64,000 nt of DNA. Origin: Diaphorobacter aerolatus. Its GTDB lineage: Bacteria; Pseudomonadota; Gammaproteobacteria; Burkholderiales; Burkholderiaceae_C. Each line of letters starts with the position of its first letter. The first letter of the stretch is position 1. The stretch lies in NCBI RefSeq assembly GCF_014489535.1, contig NZ_CP060783.1, positions 3,142,501-3,206,500 of the forward strand, in the 5' to 3' direction. The notes below the pieces were generated by a model, which saw nothing but the letters and a program-made list of their open reading frames with translations, was not told where the DNA came from and did not search any database. This document shows positions 10,622 through 22,425 of the stretch, piece after piece. Both the position numbers and the translations under genes were made by a program.

Positions 10622-13457
10622 CTAGCCAAACACCGCCGTCGAAAGCGCCAGAATCGCCTCGCGCTCGGCGACCAGTTCGTCGTTGAGCACGCGCGTGGGC
10701 TGTTCGTTGAGGCGCGCACGGTGCTGCACTTGGCGCAGGGTGCGGTAGGCATTGGCCGCGTTCACGCCGATGCCGGAGGGCAGCAGTCCGGCCGATTCGG
10801 CGCGTTGCAGCAGCGCAATGTTGCCGACGTTGTCGCGCAGGCCCGGGTGTGCGTCGGACTGCGACAGCACCAGATACTGCACGGCGAATTCCGCATCCAC
10901 CATGCCGCCGTGGCTGTGCTTGACGTCGAACTCGCCGTGGGGCACGGAATGCGCGCTGCGCACGCGTTCGCGCATGGTGACGATTTCGTCCTTGAGCGCC
11001 ACCGGGTCACGTGGCGCGGTGATCACCGCCTCGCGCACGGCGTCGAAGCGCTCGCGCAGATGCAGTCCGCCATGCGGCTCGTCTGCGGCAATCGGTTCGC
11101 CCTTGTCGTCGAGCGGCACCAGGTCTTCCGTGCCGAGCACGAAACGCGCGCGCGTCATCGCCTGATGCTCCCAGGTCCACGCGGTGTTGCTGCCGCGCCG
11201 GGTCTGGTAGTCGGCATAGGCCTCGAAGCGCGTGACCAGCAGCCCCGAATTGCCATTCGGACGCAGCGCGGTGTCGATCTCGAACAGATCGCCCTCACCG
11301 GTTTTCACCGACAGCCAGTTGACCAGTTTGCGCACAAACGCGGCGTAGATCTCGGAGGCGTTTTCGTCGTCGTCATCGAACACGAACACGATGTCCAGAT
11401 CGCTGCCGTAGCCCAGTTCCTTGCCGCCCAGCTTGCCATAGCCGATGATCGCGAATTGCGGCGTTTCGCGGTGCTTGTTCTTGAGGCGGGCCCAGCACCA
11501 GCGGGCCGTCACGCGCAGCACGCAATCGGCAAGCGCCGAGAGATCATCGGCCACCTGTTCGACCGTGATGCGGCGCTCCACGTCGCGTGCCAGCGTGCGG
11601 AAGGTTTCGGCATGGTGCGCGCGGCGCAGCAGATTCAGCAGCGTCTCGTCGTCATCCTCGCCGGTCGAACGCAGCGACGCCAGGCGCAGTTCCAGCTCGC
11701 GTTCGAAATCGGCGGGCACGAAGCGCTCGGACATCAGCGCATCGCTCGCCAGCTCGTCGATCACGCCCGGGTGCTGCAGCATGTAGCGCGCCGGCCATTT
11801 GGCGGACCCCAGCAGATGCAGCAGATGCTCGTGAACCGAAGGACGCTCCAGCAGCAGCGCCAGATAGCTGTCGCGGCGCAGCAGCGGCTCCAGCCAGTCG
11901 ACCAGGCGCACTGCGGCCTCTTCCGTGGTTGCGCCTTCGGCGACCCAGCGCGCGGTACGCTGCACCAGACGGAAGAGACGCGCCCGCGCCTCGTCGCGCA
12001 AACCCTGAACGCGCTGATTGCTGCGCCACTCGGCCACGCGCTCGCGCATCTTGGGCGGCAGTTGCTCGATCAGCGTGTCGAGTTCGGGCGCGGGAGCCGA
12101 GCCACCTGCGGAGCGTGGTCCGCCGCAGGTGCCGCCGGCGCATTTCTTGTGCTCGCTCTCGCCGCCCAAAAGCGTGTCGAACTCCTGCGCGACCAGTTCG
12201 CGGTGGGTATCCAGTTCCTTGAGAAAGTCGCTGCAGTCCACGCCCATCGTCTGCCCGATCCAGCACAGATCCTCATCCGAGGTCGGAAGCACGTGAGTCT
12301 GCTGATCGTCCAGATATTGGATGCGGTGTTCGATCTTGCGCAGAAAGTCGTAGGCCCCCGCGAGCGCGTCGGCCGTCTCCTGGGGCATCAGTCCGGCGCG
12401 CGCCAGCCGCTGCAGCGCCTCGAGCGTGGGGCGGCAGCGCAGCTCGGGGAACTGGCCGCCGCGCACCACCTGCAAGAGCTGCACGGTGAATTCGATTTCG
12501 CGAATTCCGCCGCGCGAGAGCTTCACGTCGTTGGCGCGCTCGGGTGACCGGCGCTGCGTTTGGCGGCGTGTTCGCGGATCTGGCGGTGCAGCGAGCGCAG
12601 TGCGTCGAACACGTTGTAGTCCAGATAGCGGCGGAACACGAACGGCAGCACCACACCGCGCAGCGCCTGCACATTGGGCGTCGAAAGACAGGCGCGCGGC
12701 GCGACGATGCGGCTCTTGAGCCAGGCAAAGCGTTCCCACTCGCGGCCATGCACCAGCAGGTATTCCTCGAGCGCGCTCAGCGATACCGCAGACGGGCCGG
12801 AGTTGCCGTTGGGCCTGAGCGCCAGATCGACGCGAAACACGAAGCCGTGTTCGGTCGTCTCACCCACGAGACCAAAGATCGCCTTGACGGCGCGCGCAAA
12901 GTATTCGTGGTTCGACAGCTTGCCGCGCCCATCGGCCTGGCCTGCGGTCTCGCCATCGTGTTCGTAGACGTAGATAAGGTCGATGTCGCTCGACACGTTG
13001 AGTTCGCGCGCACCGAGCTTGCCCATGCCGATCACCCAGAGTTGCACGGGCTCGCCATCGGGCCCAGCGGTGCGCCGTGGCGTGTATCCAGTTCCGCGCG
13101 TGCGGCGGTCGAGGCGCGATCCAGCGCCAGTTCGGCCAGGTGCGTGACGGGCAGGCAGATGTCCGCTAGCGGTGCGCGCTGCTCGCAATCGAGCCGGATC
13201 AACCGCTCCATCACGATCTGCCGCAGGATGCGCAAGGCCGCGCCGAGATCGTGGCCCTTGCCGATCAGCGCATCGCAGGTGTCGGCCATGGTCTCGCGCG
13301 TGGGAACACCGGCGGGCAGCAAGGCCATTTCCGGCTCATAGCGCCGGTGCAGGCGCTGGAAGAATCGGGAATGGTCTGCGAGATGGCCTGGGCCATCGGT
13401 GGGGGACAAATCTGATGAGGGCTTCTGCATTTCAGGCTGACGCATGCGCACTGTCAC
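10622..13457 (-). CDS. glnE: Bifunctional glutamine synthetase adenylyltransferase/adenylyl-removing enzyme (two frameshifts)
   Basis: GlnE attaches AMP to, and removes it from, glutamine synthetase under PII control. Three frames together give about 945 residues, the usual length. The first nucleotidyltransferase core has GMGKLGARELNVSSDIDLIY; the second has GYGKLGGKELGYGSDLDIVF; both keep the S-D-x-D metal-binding motif and a later DLALRPNGNSG or DTALRPNGNSG. Register is lost at the G run 13060-13062 and again at 12542-12544; one extra G at each restores it. The start is uncertain: GTG at 13457, ATG at 13445 or ATG at 13430. It is divergent from yhdP. Confidence 0.93.
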
Positions 13458-13568
13458 GGCATGAGTTCAACCGGCATTCGCTGCGCGGCTGTACATCACG
13501 ACACCATGTGCGCAGAACCTCGGGCGATGGGGCGGGTCATAATTCCATACATCCATCAACGTTTCGCC

Positions 13569-16500
13569 ATGACCGAGCAGCCATCCCATCCATCACGTCC
13601 GCTGCATTTGCTTGCAGGGTTTGCGCGATGGTCACTGGGGCTGCTGCTCGCTTTCTGGCTGCTGGTCGCGGTGGCCTGGGGCTTGCTGCACGGCTTCATT
13701 GTGCCGCGTATCGGAGATTTCCGTCAGCAGGTGCAGACACATGTCGGGAAAGCCTTGGGGGTACCCGTGCGAATCGGTGCCCTGGCCGCGCGCAGCGATG
13801 GACTGATACCCACGCTGGAGCTTTCGTCCGTCCAGTTGCTTGACCCCATGGGCCGTGAGGCATTGCGTCTGGCGCAGGTGGTGGTGTCGGTGTCGCCGCG
13901 CTCGCTGCTGCGCTGGAGACTCGACCAGATCTATATAGATGCCCCGAACTCGACGTGCGGCGCGACGCTGCCGGACGAATCCACGTCGCGGGTCTGCCGA
14001 TCGAGGGCGGCGCGAGCAGCGACGACAGTCCGGCACTCGACTGGCTTTTCTCGCAGGGCGAAGTCGCGATCATGCACGGCAAGGTGCGCTGGACCGATGA
14101 ACTGCGCGAGGCACCGCCACTGGAACTCACCGACGTGAACCTGATCCTGCGCAACGGCACCTGGCGTCACCGCATACGGCTCGACGCGACTCCGCCCGCA
14201 GGATGGGGCGAGCGCTTCTCGGTGCGCGCCAGGTTTCGCGAGCCGATCCTGTCCGCAGGCAGGGGCAACTGGAAGAGCTGGAGCGGCCAGATCTATGCCG
14301 ATCTGCCCAACGGCGACGTATCGCGCCTCAATGAATACGCCGACCTCGGCGCGCTCACCGTGGGCGAGGGCGAGGGCGCGGTGCGTGCCTGGATCGACGT
14401 GCGCGGCGGCAAGATCACGGGCGGCCTTGCCGACGTCGCGCTCAAGCAGGTGCGCGCAACGCTGGGCCGCAAGCTCGAGCCGCTGGCGCTGCAATCCGTC
14501 AGGGGCCGCGTAGGTGCGCAGCAGTTCGACAACGGCTTCGAGATCGACGTGCAGCACCTGTCGTTCGTGGCCGACGATGGTCTGAGCTGGCCCGACACGA
14601 CGCTTTATTTCCGCCAGACCGGAGCGCACGCCAGCAATCCCGCCGCCGAGCAGGGCGAACTGCGCGCAAGCCAGCTCGATCTCGCGGTACTCGCGCAGAT
14701 TGCCGATCGGCTGCCGCTCGGCGACGCGGTGCACGAGCCGCTGCGCAAGCTCGCCCCGCGCGGCGTCGCGCGCAACGTGAAGGCGAACTGGCACGGTCCG
14801 CTGAGCGCGCCGCGTCAATATCAGGCCGATGGCCTGATCGAGCAGTTGACCATGGGCAGCAGCGGCAAGGTCGGCGACACCGTGCCAGGGATTCGCAACG
14901 CGCGCGTGCAATTCACGCTCACGCAGGCGGGAGGAAACGCCGCGCTCGCGGTCAGCGATGGGGCGCTGACCTTTCCCGGCGTCTTCGAGGAACCGAGCAT
15001 CCCCATGCAGCAGCTCTCGGCCAACGTGAACTGGCAGATCGATGGCGAGCGCATTGCGGTCGATGTGCAGAACATGAAATTTGCCAACGCCGATGCCGCG
15101 GGCGAGGCGCGCATCGCATGGCACACGGCCGATCCACGCAAATCGTCGTCGGGTTCGCGCTTTCCGGGCGTACTCGATCTGTCGGGCTCGGCCTCGCGCG
15201 CCGACGGCACGCGCGTGCATCGCTATCTGCCGCTCGGCATTCCCGAGCACACGCGCCATTACGTGCGTGATGGCGTGAACGCTGGTGTGGCGACGGGCGT
15301 GCAATTCAAGGTCAAGGGCAATCTGCACGACTTCCCGTTCAGCAAACCGGGGCAGGGCGATTTCCTGATCGCCGCCCAGGTCAGGAACGTGAACTACACC
15401 TACGTGCCCGCGTCGCTGCAAGCGGCGGGAGAGCTGCCGTGGCCACAGCTCACCGGCCTGTCGGGCGAGCTGGTGTTCAACCGTTCGAACATGCAGATCA
15501 GGAACGCCAACGGTACGCTGGGCGGTCTCGATCAGGTCAAGGTGCGCAACGCCAATGCCGAGATTGCCGATCTCAACCATCCGGTGGTCGGTGTCGATGC
15601 GAATGCGGCGGGCCCGCTGGCCGACCTGCTCGAGCTGGTGCGCAAGTCGCACATCACGCAGCTCACCGAACATGCGCTCGATCAGGCCGTGGTCACCGGC
15701 AACGCGGAACTCAAGCTGCAGCTCAGCCTGCCGCTCGCTCACATCCAGCAGTCGAAGGTGCAGGGCAATGTGAAGCTCGTCGGCAACGACGTGCAGTTCA
15801 TGCCCGACATTCCGCAGATCACCGATGCGCGGGGTTCGGTGCAGTTCTCCGAGGGCGGCTTTTCGATTGTCGGCGTACAGGGGCGGGCACTCGGCGGCGA
15901 CGTGAAGCTCGAAGGCGGCATGGGCGCGCAGCCCGGCGCGACGGCGGGGCAAAAGCCGACGGTGCAGGTGCGCGCCGAGGGCACGGCCACGGCCGACGGG
16001 TTGCGCGCGGTCGCGCCCTCGGGGCCGCTCGCGGGCCTCGCGGCACACGCCACGGGAACGACGCCGTATGCGGTCAAGGTCGGCATTCGGCGCGGTGTGC
16101 CCGAGGTGCTGGTCAACGCCTCGCTGCAAGGCATGGCAATCGATCTTCCGGCGCCGCTCGGCAAGCCCGCGCAGGGCGAGATGCCGGTGCGCTTCGAAAC
16201 CCGGCTTACGCCGCAATCGGCCGACGCGGCGACACCTGCGGCACTTCAGGAGCAACTGACGGTGGATGTCGCCCACGTCGGCGCCGTGCACTATGTGCGC
16301 CAGCTTGCCGACGCCGGGCAGACCGCCAGGGTGTTGCGCGGCGCGATCGGCGTGGGCCTGCCAGCGGGGCAGGCGCTGCGATTGCCGGAATCCGGCGTCA
16401 CCGCCGAACTGATGCTGGGCGATGTCGACGCAGGCGCGTGGCATGCGTTGACGGGCGCCGACTCGACCGCGCCGTCGTCCGCTGCCGCACCCGCCGATCC

Positions 16501-17689
16501 GGCGTTGCAGGGCTATGCGCCATCGCGCATTCTGGTGCGCGCGCGTTCGCTTGCGTTTGGCGGGCGGACGCTGCATCAGCTGGATGCCAACGTGTCGCGG
16601 CAGAAGGATTCGTGGCAGATCACCGCCAAGTCCGACGAGCTCAGTGGCCGCATCGAATACCGTCCCGAAAGCGATTCCGTGCCCGCGCCGGGACTGATCT
16701 ACGCGCGCCTTGATCGCCTGAAACTGACTCCGACGCAGGACGATGGCAGCGTCGCCAACGATCTGCTCGACGATGAGCCGCGCACGCTGCCGGCGCTCGA
16801 TATCGTGGTGCAGAATTTCGAGATGCATGGGCGCAATCTGGGCCGCATCGAGGCGCTCGCGCGCAACAGCAACACGAGTGATGGTCGGCGCGAATGGCGG
16901 CTGGCGCACCTGAACCTGATCACACCCGAGGCCACGTTCACGTCGAGCGGCAACTGGGCACTGGTCAGTGGCGCCGGGGCCGATGCCGAGCGGCGCACGG
17001 TGATGAATTTCGAGCTCGATGTGCGTGATTCGGGCGAGTTGCTGGCGCGTTTCAACATGCCCGGCGTGATCAAGCGAGGCCGGGGCAAGATGACCGGGCA
17101 GGTCGCGTGGCTGGGAGCACCGCTGTCGCCCGACTATCCGTCGATGACCGGACAGGTAAGCGTGGACATGCAGGCCGGTCAGTTCCTGAAGGCCGACCCC
17201 GGCCTTGCCAAGCTGCTCAGCGTGCTCAGTCTGCAATCGATTCCGCGCCGCCTGACGCTTGATTTCCGCGATGTCTTCAGCGAAGGCTTCGCGTTCGATT
17301 TCGTGCGCGGTGACGTGAACATCGAGCGCGGTCTGGCCGTCACCAACAACCTGCAGATGAAGGGGCTGAACGCGGCGGTGCTCATGGAAGGCAAGGCCGA
17401 TCTCGAGCATGAAACGCAGGACCTGCGCGTGGTCGTGGTGCCGGAGATCAACGCCATGACCGCGTCGCTGGTGGCCACCGCGATCAACCCGGTGATCGGA
17501 CTTGGCAGTTTTCTCGCGCAGGTGTTTCTGCGCGGTCCGTTGATTCAGGCCGCTACGCAGGAGTTCCGCATCGATGGCACCTGGTCCGATCCGCGCGTCG
17601 AGAAGGTCGCAAGGCGCAACCGCGCAGCGACTGGCCTCACGGGCCAGGCTGCGGAAGCACGGCCGAAGCAATCAGGAGAAATGCAATGA
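13569..17689 (+). CDS. yhdP: YhdP family AsmA-like protein, TIGR02099 (one frameshift)
   Basis: This very large protein (about 1373 residues after repair) has one N-terminal membrane anchor, then a long beta-rich periplasmic part. TIGR02099/YhdP proteins belong to the AsmA-like group and help move phospholipid from the inner to the outer membrane. Visible hallmarks are the N-terminal VPRIGDFRQQVQTHVGKALG, the DUF3971-type middle and the C-terminal AsmA-like part with LSVLSLQSIPRRLTLDFRDV and ATAINPVIGLGSF. Register is lost after QIYIDAP; one extra C in the run 13942-13945 joins ELDVRRDAAGR. The stop overlaps the next ATG by four bases (ATGA). Confidence 0.93.
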
Positions 17690-18500
17690 AGATCGCTGCG
17701 ATTCAAATGGTCTCCGGCACCGCGCTCGAGGCCAATCTCGCCACCGCACGCAGGCTGCTGCGCGACGCCGCGGCACAGGGCGCGGAGCTGGCCTGCCTGC
17801 CCGAATATTTTTGCGTGATGGGCCACAAGGACGCCGACAAGATCAAGCTGCGCGAAGAATCGGGCAAGGGGCCCGTGCAACAGTTCCTCGCCGACACCGC
17901 GCGCGAGCTGGGGCTGTGGATCGTCGGCGGAACGCTGCCGATGCGCGCACCGAGCGAAGACCATGTCTACAACAGCACACTCGTGTATTCACCCGGCGGT
18001 GAGTGCGTCGCGCGCTACGACAAGATCCATTTGTTCCGCTTCGACGGCGGCAACGAACAGTACGACGAGGCGCGCGTGATCACGCGCGGCGCGCAGCCGG
18101 TGCGCTTCACCGTCACGGCGCGCGATGGATCGGCATGGCGCGTGGGGCTGTCGGTCTGCTATGACCTGCGCTTTCCCGAGCTGTACCGCGCGCATGCCAG
18201 AGCCGGTGCCGATCTGCTGCTCGTGCCGAGCGCCTTCACCTTCGTCACCGGCAGTGCGCACTGGGAGGTGCTGCTACGCGCGCGTGCCGTGGAGAATCTG
18301 TCCTATGTGCTCGCGCCCGCGCAAGGCGGCGTGCATGAGAATGGCCGCCGCACCTGGGGCCACAGCATGCTGGTCGATCCCTGGGCACGGTGGTCGCACA
18401 GCACGCGCAGGGCGAGGGCGTGGTGATCGGCGCGCTCGAGCATCGGCTGATGCGCGAGATGCGCGCGCAGCTTCCGGCGCTCGATCACCGGGTCTTGTAG
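17686..18500 (+). CDS. Nitrilase-superfamily amidase, Nit1/Nit2-like (one frameshift)
   Basis: The catalytic triad of the nitrilase fold is visible: Glu40 in CLPEYFCVMG, Lys113 in RYDKIHLF and Cys158 in SVCYDLRFPELYR. The pattern fits the Nit group whose members act as omega-amidase or deaminated-glutathione amidase, a metabolite-repair role. The C-terminus is shifted: adding one G at 18383-18385 yields DPWGTVVAQHAQGEG and extends the protein to a TAG at 18498-18500, 271 residues. The start overlaps the yhdP stop (ATGA), so translation is coupled. Confidence 0.9.
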
Positions 18501-18548
18501 CAAACAGAGGGACGGCGGCGTCGCCTCGGTCAACGAAACCAGGATGGA

Positions 18549-20645
18549 ATGGAACAAGTGATGCAGTCGCCGTCGCAGGCCGAAGCGGCGCAGCCCGACG
18601 AGGCGCCGCAGCAATGGCATCTGCAGCGCTGGCACAGCGCATGGCGGCGCTGGTCGCTGTGGTCGCTGCTGGTGGTGCTGGTGGCGAGCATGCTGGTCAC
18701 GCTCGTGTGGCTGGCCGGTCGCTACGAGGCCAGCCAGGTGCAGTCGCGCGTCGAACGCGATGCGGCCGATGCGGTGGCGGACATACGCACGGCCTTCTCG
18801 CACAACGTGCACAGCATGCAGTCACTGTTGGTGGGCGATCCCGATCTGACCAGTTGGGAGAGCCGCGCGAGCGATCTGCTCAATGCGCGGCGCGAACTGG
18901 TGCGCCTTGAATGGCGCGACGCCCAGCTCAAGGTGCGCGCGCACGCGGTCTCGCCATTTCGGCCAGCGAACGCGGATCTGGTCGATGGCAGCAGCATGCA
19001 TTCCGATCTGAACCTCTCGTGCACCAACGCGCGGCGCGTGGGCGGGCCGTCGTATTCGAACAGCTATTTCCAGCCACTGCCCAACGGCATGGGCTCGGAG
19101 ATGATGGAGCTATGCCTGCCGCTTCTCGATGATGGCCGCGTCATCGGATTCCTGATCGCGACCTATTCGCTGCAGACCGTGCTGGTGGACCTGATCGCGC
19201 CGAGCCTGCAGCGCGGCCAGGAGGTCTCGTTCACGGAGGCCGACGGCACGCGGCTGGCCGTGGTCGGCGCGATGCGGCGCGGCACGCGCATGTTCACCGC
19301 GCAGCAACTCTTCGACCTGCCCGGAACCACGCTGATTCTGCGTCTCGACAGCTGGCATGCCGCGCCTAGCGTGTTTCCCAACGTGCTCACGGCGCTGGTC
19401 ACGGCGATGTCGATCGCGCTGGTCTCGGTGCTGATCGTGCTGGTGCGCGACAACCGCCGTCGCCTGCGCGCCGAGCGCGATCTCGGCGAGGCGCTGGCGT
19501 TTCGCAAGGCGATGGAGGATTCGCAGGTCACGGGTCTGCGTGCGCGCGATCTCGATGGCCGCATCACCTACGTGAACCCCGCGTTCTGCGAGATGGTGGG
19601 GTTCAGCGCCGACGAACTGATCGGTCACACCAACCCGCTTCCGTACTGGCCGCCCGAGCATGCGGGCGAGTACACCGCGCGGCATACCGTGCGCCTGTCG
19701 GGCAATCACATACCGCCGCGCGAAGGCTACGAATCGACCTTCATGCGCAAGGACGGAACGCGCTTTCCGGTGATGATCTACGAGGCCCCGCTGATCAACG
19801 CGCAGGGCCTGCACACGGGCTGGATGGGCTCGTTTCTCGACGTCAGCGAGCAGCGCCGCGTCGAGGAAATCTCGCGCACTTCGCAGGAGCGCCTGCAGGC
19901 CACGGCGCGCCTCGCGACGGTCGGCGAGATGGCGTCGCTGCTGAGCCATGAACTCAACCAGCCGCTGGCCGCCATATCGAGCTATGCGACCGGCTCGCTC
20001 AATCTTTTGCAGACCGAGGCACCCGCCGCCATTCCGCCCAGGGAAAATCTGGCCGACGTTCGCGTGGGCATCCAGCGCATCGCCCAGCAGGCCGAACGCG
20101 CGGGCAAGGTGATCAAGAGCGTGCATGACTTCGTGCGCCGCCGCGACCAGTCGCGCGAGCCGGTCTCGCCGCAGGATCTGCTCGACGCGGTGCTGCCCAT
20201 CATCCGTTTGCAGGCGCGCAAGCTGCGCGTGCAGTTGCAGATCACCATCGAGGGAGATCTGCCCGACGTGCTCTGCGACCGCACCATGGTCGAGCAGGTG
20301 CTGCTCAATCTGGCGCGCAACGGCATGCAGTCCATGGACGACCCGTCCATCGAGCCGCGCGTGCTGGAAATCCGCGTGCGCACCGCCGCCTCCAATGCGC
20401 AGAACAAGTGGCTCGAATTCTCGGTCGGCGACGTGGGCCTGGGCATCAGCGACGACGTGGCCGGGCGCCTGTTCACGCCGTTCTACACCACGCGCGCCGA
20501 AGGCATGGGGCTGGGCCTGAGCCTGTGCCGCACGGTCGTCGAGCAACACGGAGGCTATCTGGGCCATGCGGCGCGCCAGCCGCGTGGTACGGTATTCACT
20601 TTCACGCTTCCCGCCAATCAACCAGAAGGAAGAAGTCTGACCTGA
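18549..20645 (+). CDS. PAS-domain sensor histidine kinase (FixL/DctB-like)
   Basis: The 698-residue protein has a membrane helix at about 36-56, a periplasmic sensor region, a second helix near 278-299, a PAS domain (about 318-435, with YVNPAFCEMVGFSADELIGH), a dimerisation helix with His467 in LLSHELNQPLAAI, and an ATPase domain with LNLARNG (N box), VGDVGLGIS (G1) and EGMGLGLSLC (G2). It should phosphorylate the response regulator encoded next, whose ATG shares one base with this stop. The signal is unknown; two cysteines (near 158 and 189) lie in the periplasmic part. Confidence 0.93.
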   Translation: MEQVMQSPSQAEAAQPDEAPQQWHLQRWHSAWRRWSLWSLLVVLVASMLVTLVWLAGRYEASQVQSRVERDAADAVADIRTAFSHNVHSMQSLLVGDPDLTSWESRASDLLNARRELVRLEWRDAQLKVRAHAVSPFRPANADLVDGSSMHSDLNLSCTNARRVGGPSYSNSYFQPLPNGMGSEMMELCLPLLDDGRVIGFLIATYSLQTVLVDLIAPSLQRGQEVSFTEADGTRLAVVGAMRRGTRMFTAQQLFDLPGTTLILRLDSWHAAPSVFPNVLTALVTAMSIALVSVLIVLVRDNRRRLRAERDLGEALAFRKAMEDSQVTGLRARDLDGRITYVNPAFCEMVGFSADELIGHTNPLPYWPPEHAGEYTARHTVRLSGNHIPPREGYESTFMRKDGTRFPVMIYEAPLINAQGLHTGWMGSFLDVSEQRRVEEISRTSQERLQATARLATVGEMASLLSHELNQPLAAISSYATGSLNLLQTEAPAAIPPRENLADVRVGIQRIAQQAERAGKVIKSVHDFVRRRDQSREPVSPQDLLDAVLPIIRLQARKLRVQLQITIEGDLPDVLCDRTMVEQVLLNLARNGMQSMDDPSIEPRVLEIRVRTAASNAQNKWLEFSVGDVGLGISDDVAGRLFTPFYTTRAEGMGLGLSLCRTVVEQHGGYLGHAARQPRGTVFTFTLPANQPEGRSLT

Positions 20646-21274
20646 TGGAACCCGTCTCCAACGCCACCGTTTACATCGTCGATGACGACGCCGAAGTGCG
20701 CGAGGCCCTCGCCTGGTTGCTGCGCTCGCGCCGCTTGCCCAGCGAGGCTTTTCCGAGCGCCGAGGCCTTCGAGCAGATGCTCGCGGAGCGCTCCATGCAG
20801 CGCCAGCCCTGCTGCCTGCTGCTCGACGTGCGCATGCCCGGCATGAGCGGCCTCGCGCTGTTTGATCGCATGATCGAACGCGGCGACATCGCCGCCATGC
20901 CGGTGATCTTTCTGACAGGACATGCCGACGTGCCCACGGCGGTTGCCACGGTCAAGCGCGGCGCGTTCGATTTCTGCGAGAAGCCGTTTTCGGACAACCA
21001 GCTGGTCAACCGCATTGAAGCGGCGCTTGTGCAATCCGGGGTCTATCTGGAAGCGTCCAAGGCCCGGCACCAGATCAAGGACCGACTCGCCGAACTCACC
21101 GACCGCGAGCGTGACGTCATGCGGCTGGTGGTGGAAGGTCTGCCCAACAAGCTGATTGCCGACCAGCTTGACATCAGTGTGCGGACGGTGGAGGTGCACC
21201 GGGCGCGGTTGTTCGACAAGATGCAGGTGAAGTCGGCAGTGGAGTTGGCCAATCTGCTCAGGGATGCGGACTGA
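20645..21274 (+). CDS. LuxR/FixJ-type response regulator
   Basis: This 209-residue regulator has a receiver domain (VYIVDDDAEVREAL, phosphoacceptor Asp61 in LLLDVRMPGMSG, Lys in CEKPFSDNQL) and a C-terminal LuxR helix-turn-helix (TDRERDVMRLVVEGLPNKLI, about 145-200), the FixJ/NodW layout. Start and kinase stop overlap as TGATG, so the pair is cotranslated. Targets are not evident. A palindromic repeat follows the stop. Confidence 0.93.
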   Translation: MEPVSNATVYIVDDDAEVREALAWLLRSRRLPSEAFPSAEAFEQMLAERSMQRQPCCLLLDVRMPGMSGLALFDRMIERGDIAAMPVIFLTGHADVPTAVATVKRGAFDFCEKPFSDNQLVNRIEAALVQSGVYLEASKARHQIKDRLAELTDRERDVMRLVVEGLPNKLIADQLDISVRTVEVHRARLFDKMQVKSAVELANLLRDAD

Positions 21275-21299
21275 ATTGCCGCCTGCACGCCTTCTTACT

Positions 21300-21336
21300 C
21301 CCTCTCCCGCTTGCGGGAGAGGGTCGGGGTGAGGGT
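21300..21336. repeat. REP-like palindrome and probable terminator
   Basis: CCCTCTCCCGC at 21300-21310 and its exact complement at 21313-21323 form an 11-bp stem with a two-base loop, followed by TCGGGGTGAGGGT. This sequence type is widely dispersed between genes in many proteobacteria. Here it separates the response regulator from the convergent OmpA-like gene and probably ends transcription of both. Confidence 0.7.
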
Positions 21337-21388
21337 GACTGCGGCTCCGGCACAGAGCCGGTCCGCGCCTGCTCACCTCATCGAATCA

Positions 21389-22033
21389 TCAGCCCTGACG
21401 CTGTCCCACGTAAATTTCCACACGGCGATTCTTGGCGCGGCCTTCGCCGGAGTCGTTGGAGGCAATCGGTTCGCGCGAGCCACGGCCTTCGACCTGGATG
21501 CGGGAGCCGTTCACGCCGTGGGAGGTGATGTAGTTGCGTGCGCTGGTGGCACGGTCAAGCGACAACGGGTTGTTGATGGCGTCGGAGCCGGTCGAGTCGG
21601 TGTGGCCGACGATGCGGACTTCCGTGTTGGGGTTGTTGCGCAGGCCTTCGGCGAATTTGTCGAGGATGGGCTGGAAGTTGGGCTGGATGTCCGAGCGGTT
21701 GGTCGCGAACGAGATGTCGCTCGGAATGTCGAGCTTGAGCTGGTTGTCGGGAGTCTGCGTCACGACCACGCCCGTGCCCTGGGTGGCGGCCTGCATTTCC
21801 TGCTTCTGGCGTTCCATGTGTTGGGACCAGAGGTAGGTGCCGAGGGCGCCCACGCCCGCGCCGATCACGGCGCCTGTGCCTGCGTGGCCGCCGGTGACGG
21901 CACCGACGGCGGCTCCGCCGAGTGCGCCGACGCCGGCGCCAGTGGCGGTGCGGCGCTGTGTGTCGCTCATGTCGGCGCAGCCGGTGGCGAGCATGACGGC
22001 GGCGAGACTGCCTACGAGTAGTGTTTTGCGCAT
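21389..22033 (-). CDS. OmpA-family lipoprotein with glycine-zipper domain
   Basis: The ATG at 22033 is chosen because AGGAG precedes it. The 214-residue product has a lipoprotein signal with lipobox ATGC (Cys19), a glycine-rich zipper (GAGVGALGGAAVGAVTGG, about 33-50) and an OmpA C-terminal peptidoglycan-binding domain (about 105-214) with IVGHTDSTGSD and LSLDRATSARNYI. It is likely an outer-membrane lipoprotein that grips the murein. The upstream gap of about 250 bp to the next gene leaves room for its own promoter. Confidence 0.92.
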   Translation of the reverse strand: MRKTLLVGSLAAVMLATGCADMSDTQRRTATGAGVGALGGAAVGAVTGGHAGTGAVIGAGVGALGTYLWSQHMERQKQEMQAATQGTGVVVTQTPDNQLKLDIPSDISFATNRSDIQPNFQPILDKFAEGLRNNPNTEVRIVGHTDSTGSDAINNPLSLDRATSARNYITSHGVNGSRIQVEGRGSREPIASNDSGEGRAKNRRVEIYVGQRQG

Positions 22034-22284
22034 GATGGACTCCTGTGGATCAATGCCGTCCCGTGACGCCTGTGGTCTGGCGGGGCAGGCGATCTTCGAT
22101 GGTAAAAAAGGATGCAATCCAATCGATCCGTTTGGATGAACCCGGACGGGCAGCGTAGCAAGCGCTTGTTACATAGTCTGTAGGACGCTTACTTGCGTGG
22201 CCCTGCGCGAAATTCCATGCTGAGGAATGTCATTGCAAAACTGTGTCAAAAGTGACAGGTCGGGTTTTCTGCGGTCCGCCCATC

Positions 22285-22425
22285 TCAGTTGTCGCTATCC
22301 TTGCGCTGCTGTGAATCGCCGGAGCCTGGCGGTTCACCCTTCTTGCGCCCGGAGAACATGGTCCACCAGACAATGGCGACCAGGATGATCAGGGCCAAAA
22401 GTGCCTCTATCAAAATCAACACCAT
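22285..22425 (-). CDS. Small single-pass membrane protein of unknown function
   Basis: This 46-residue frame encodes one long hydrophobic helix (about residues 2-24, with LLALIILVAIVWW) followed by a charged tail containing GRKKG and QQRKDSDN. An AGGAG lies ten bases before the ATG. Its start codon and that of mltA on the other strand share the palindrome CATG at 22423-22426. Basic residues right after the helix suggest the tail is cytoplasmic. I recognise no family. Confidence 0.6.
   Translation of the reverse strand: MVLILIEALLALIILVAIVWWTMFSGRKKGEPPGSGDSQQRKDSDN

Noticed and set aside
13931..17671. A 1246-codon open frame antisense to yhdP
   Set aside because: It is a reverse-frame artefact of high GC in a genuine gene. 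Its protein is rich in Arg, His and Ala with no recognisable domain, and yhdP on the other strand has family motifs.
20465..20476. Match to the dispersed GTGAACAGGC oligomer inside a kinase gene
   Set aside because: It encodes the conserved LFTPF motif of the ATPase domain, so coding constraint explains it.
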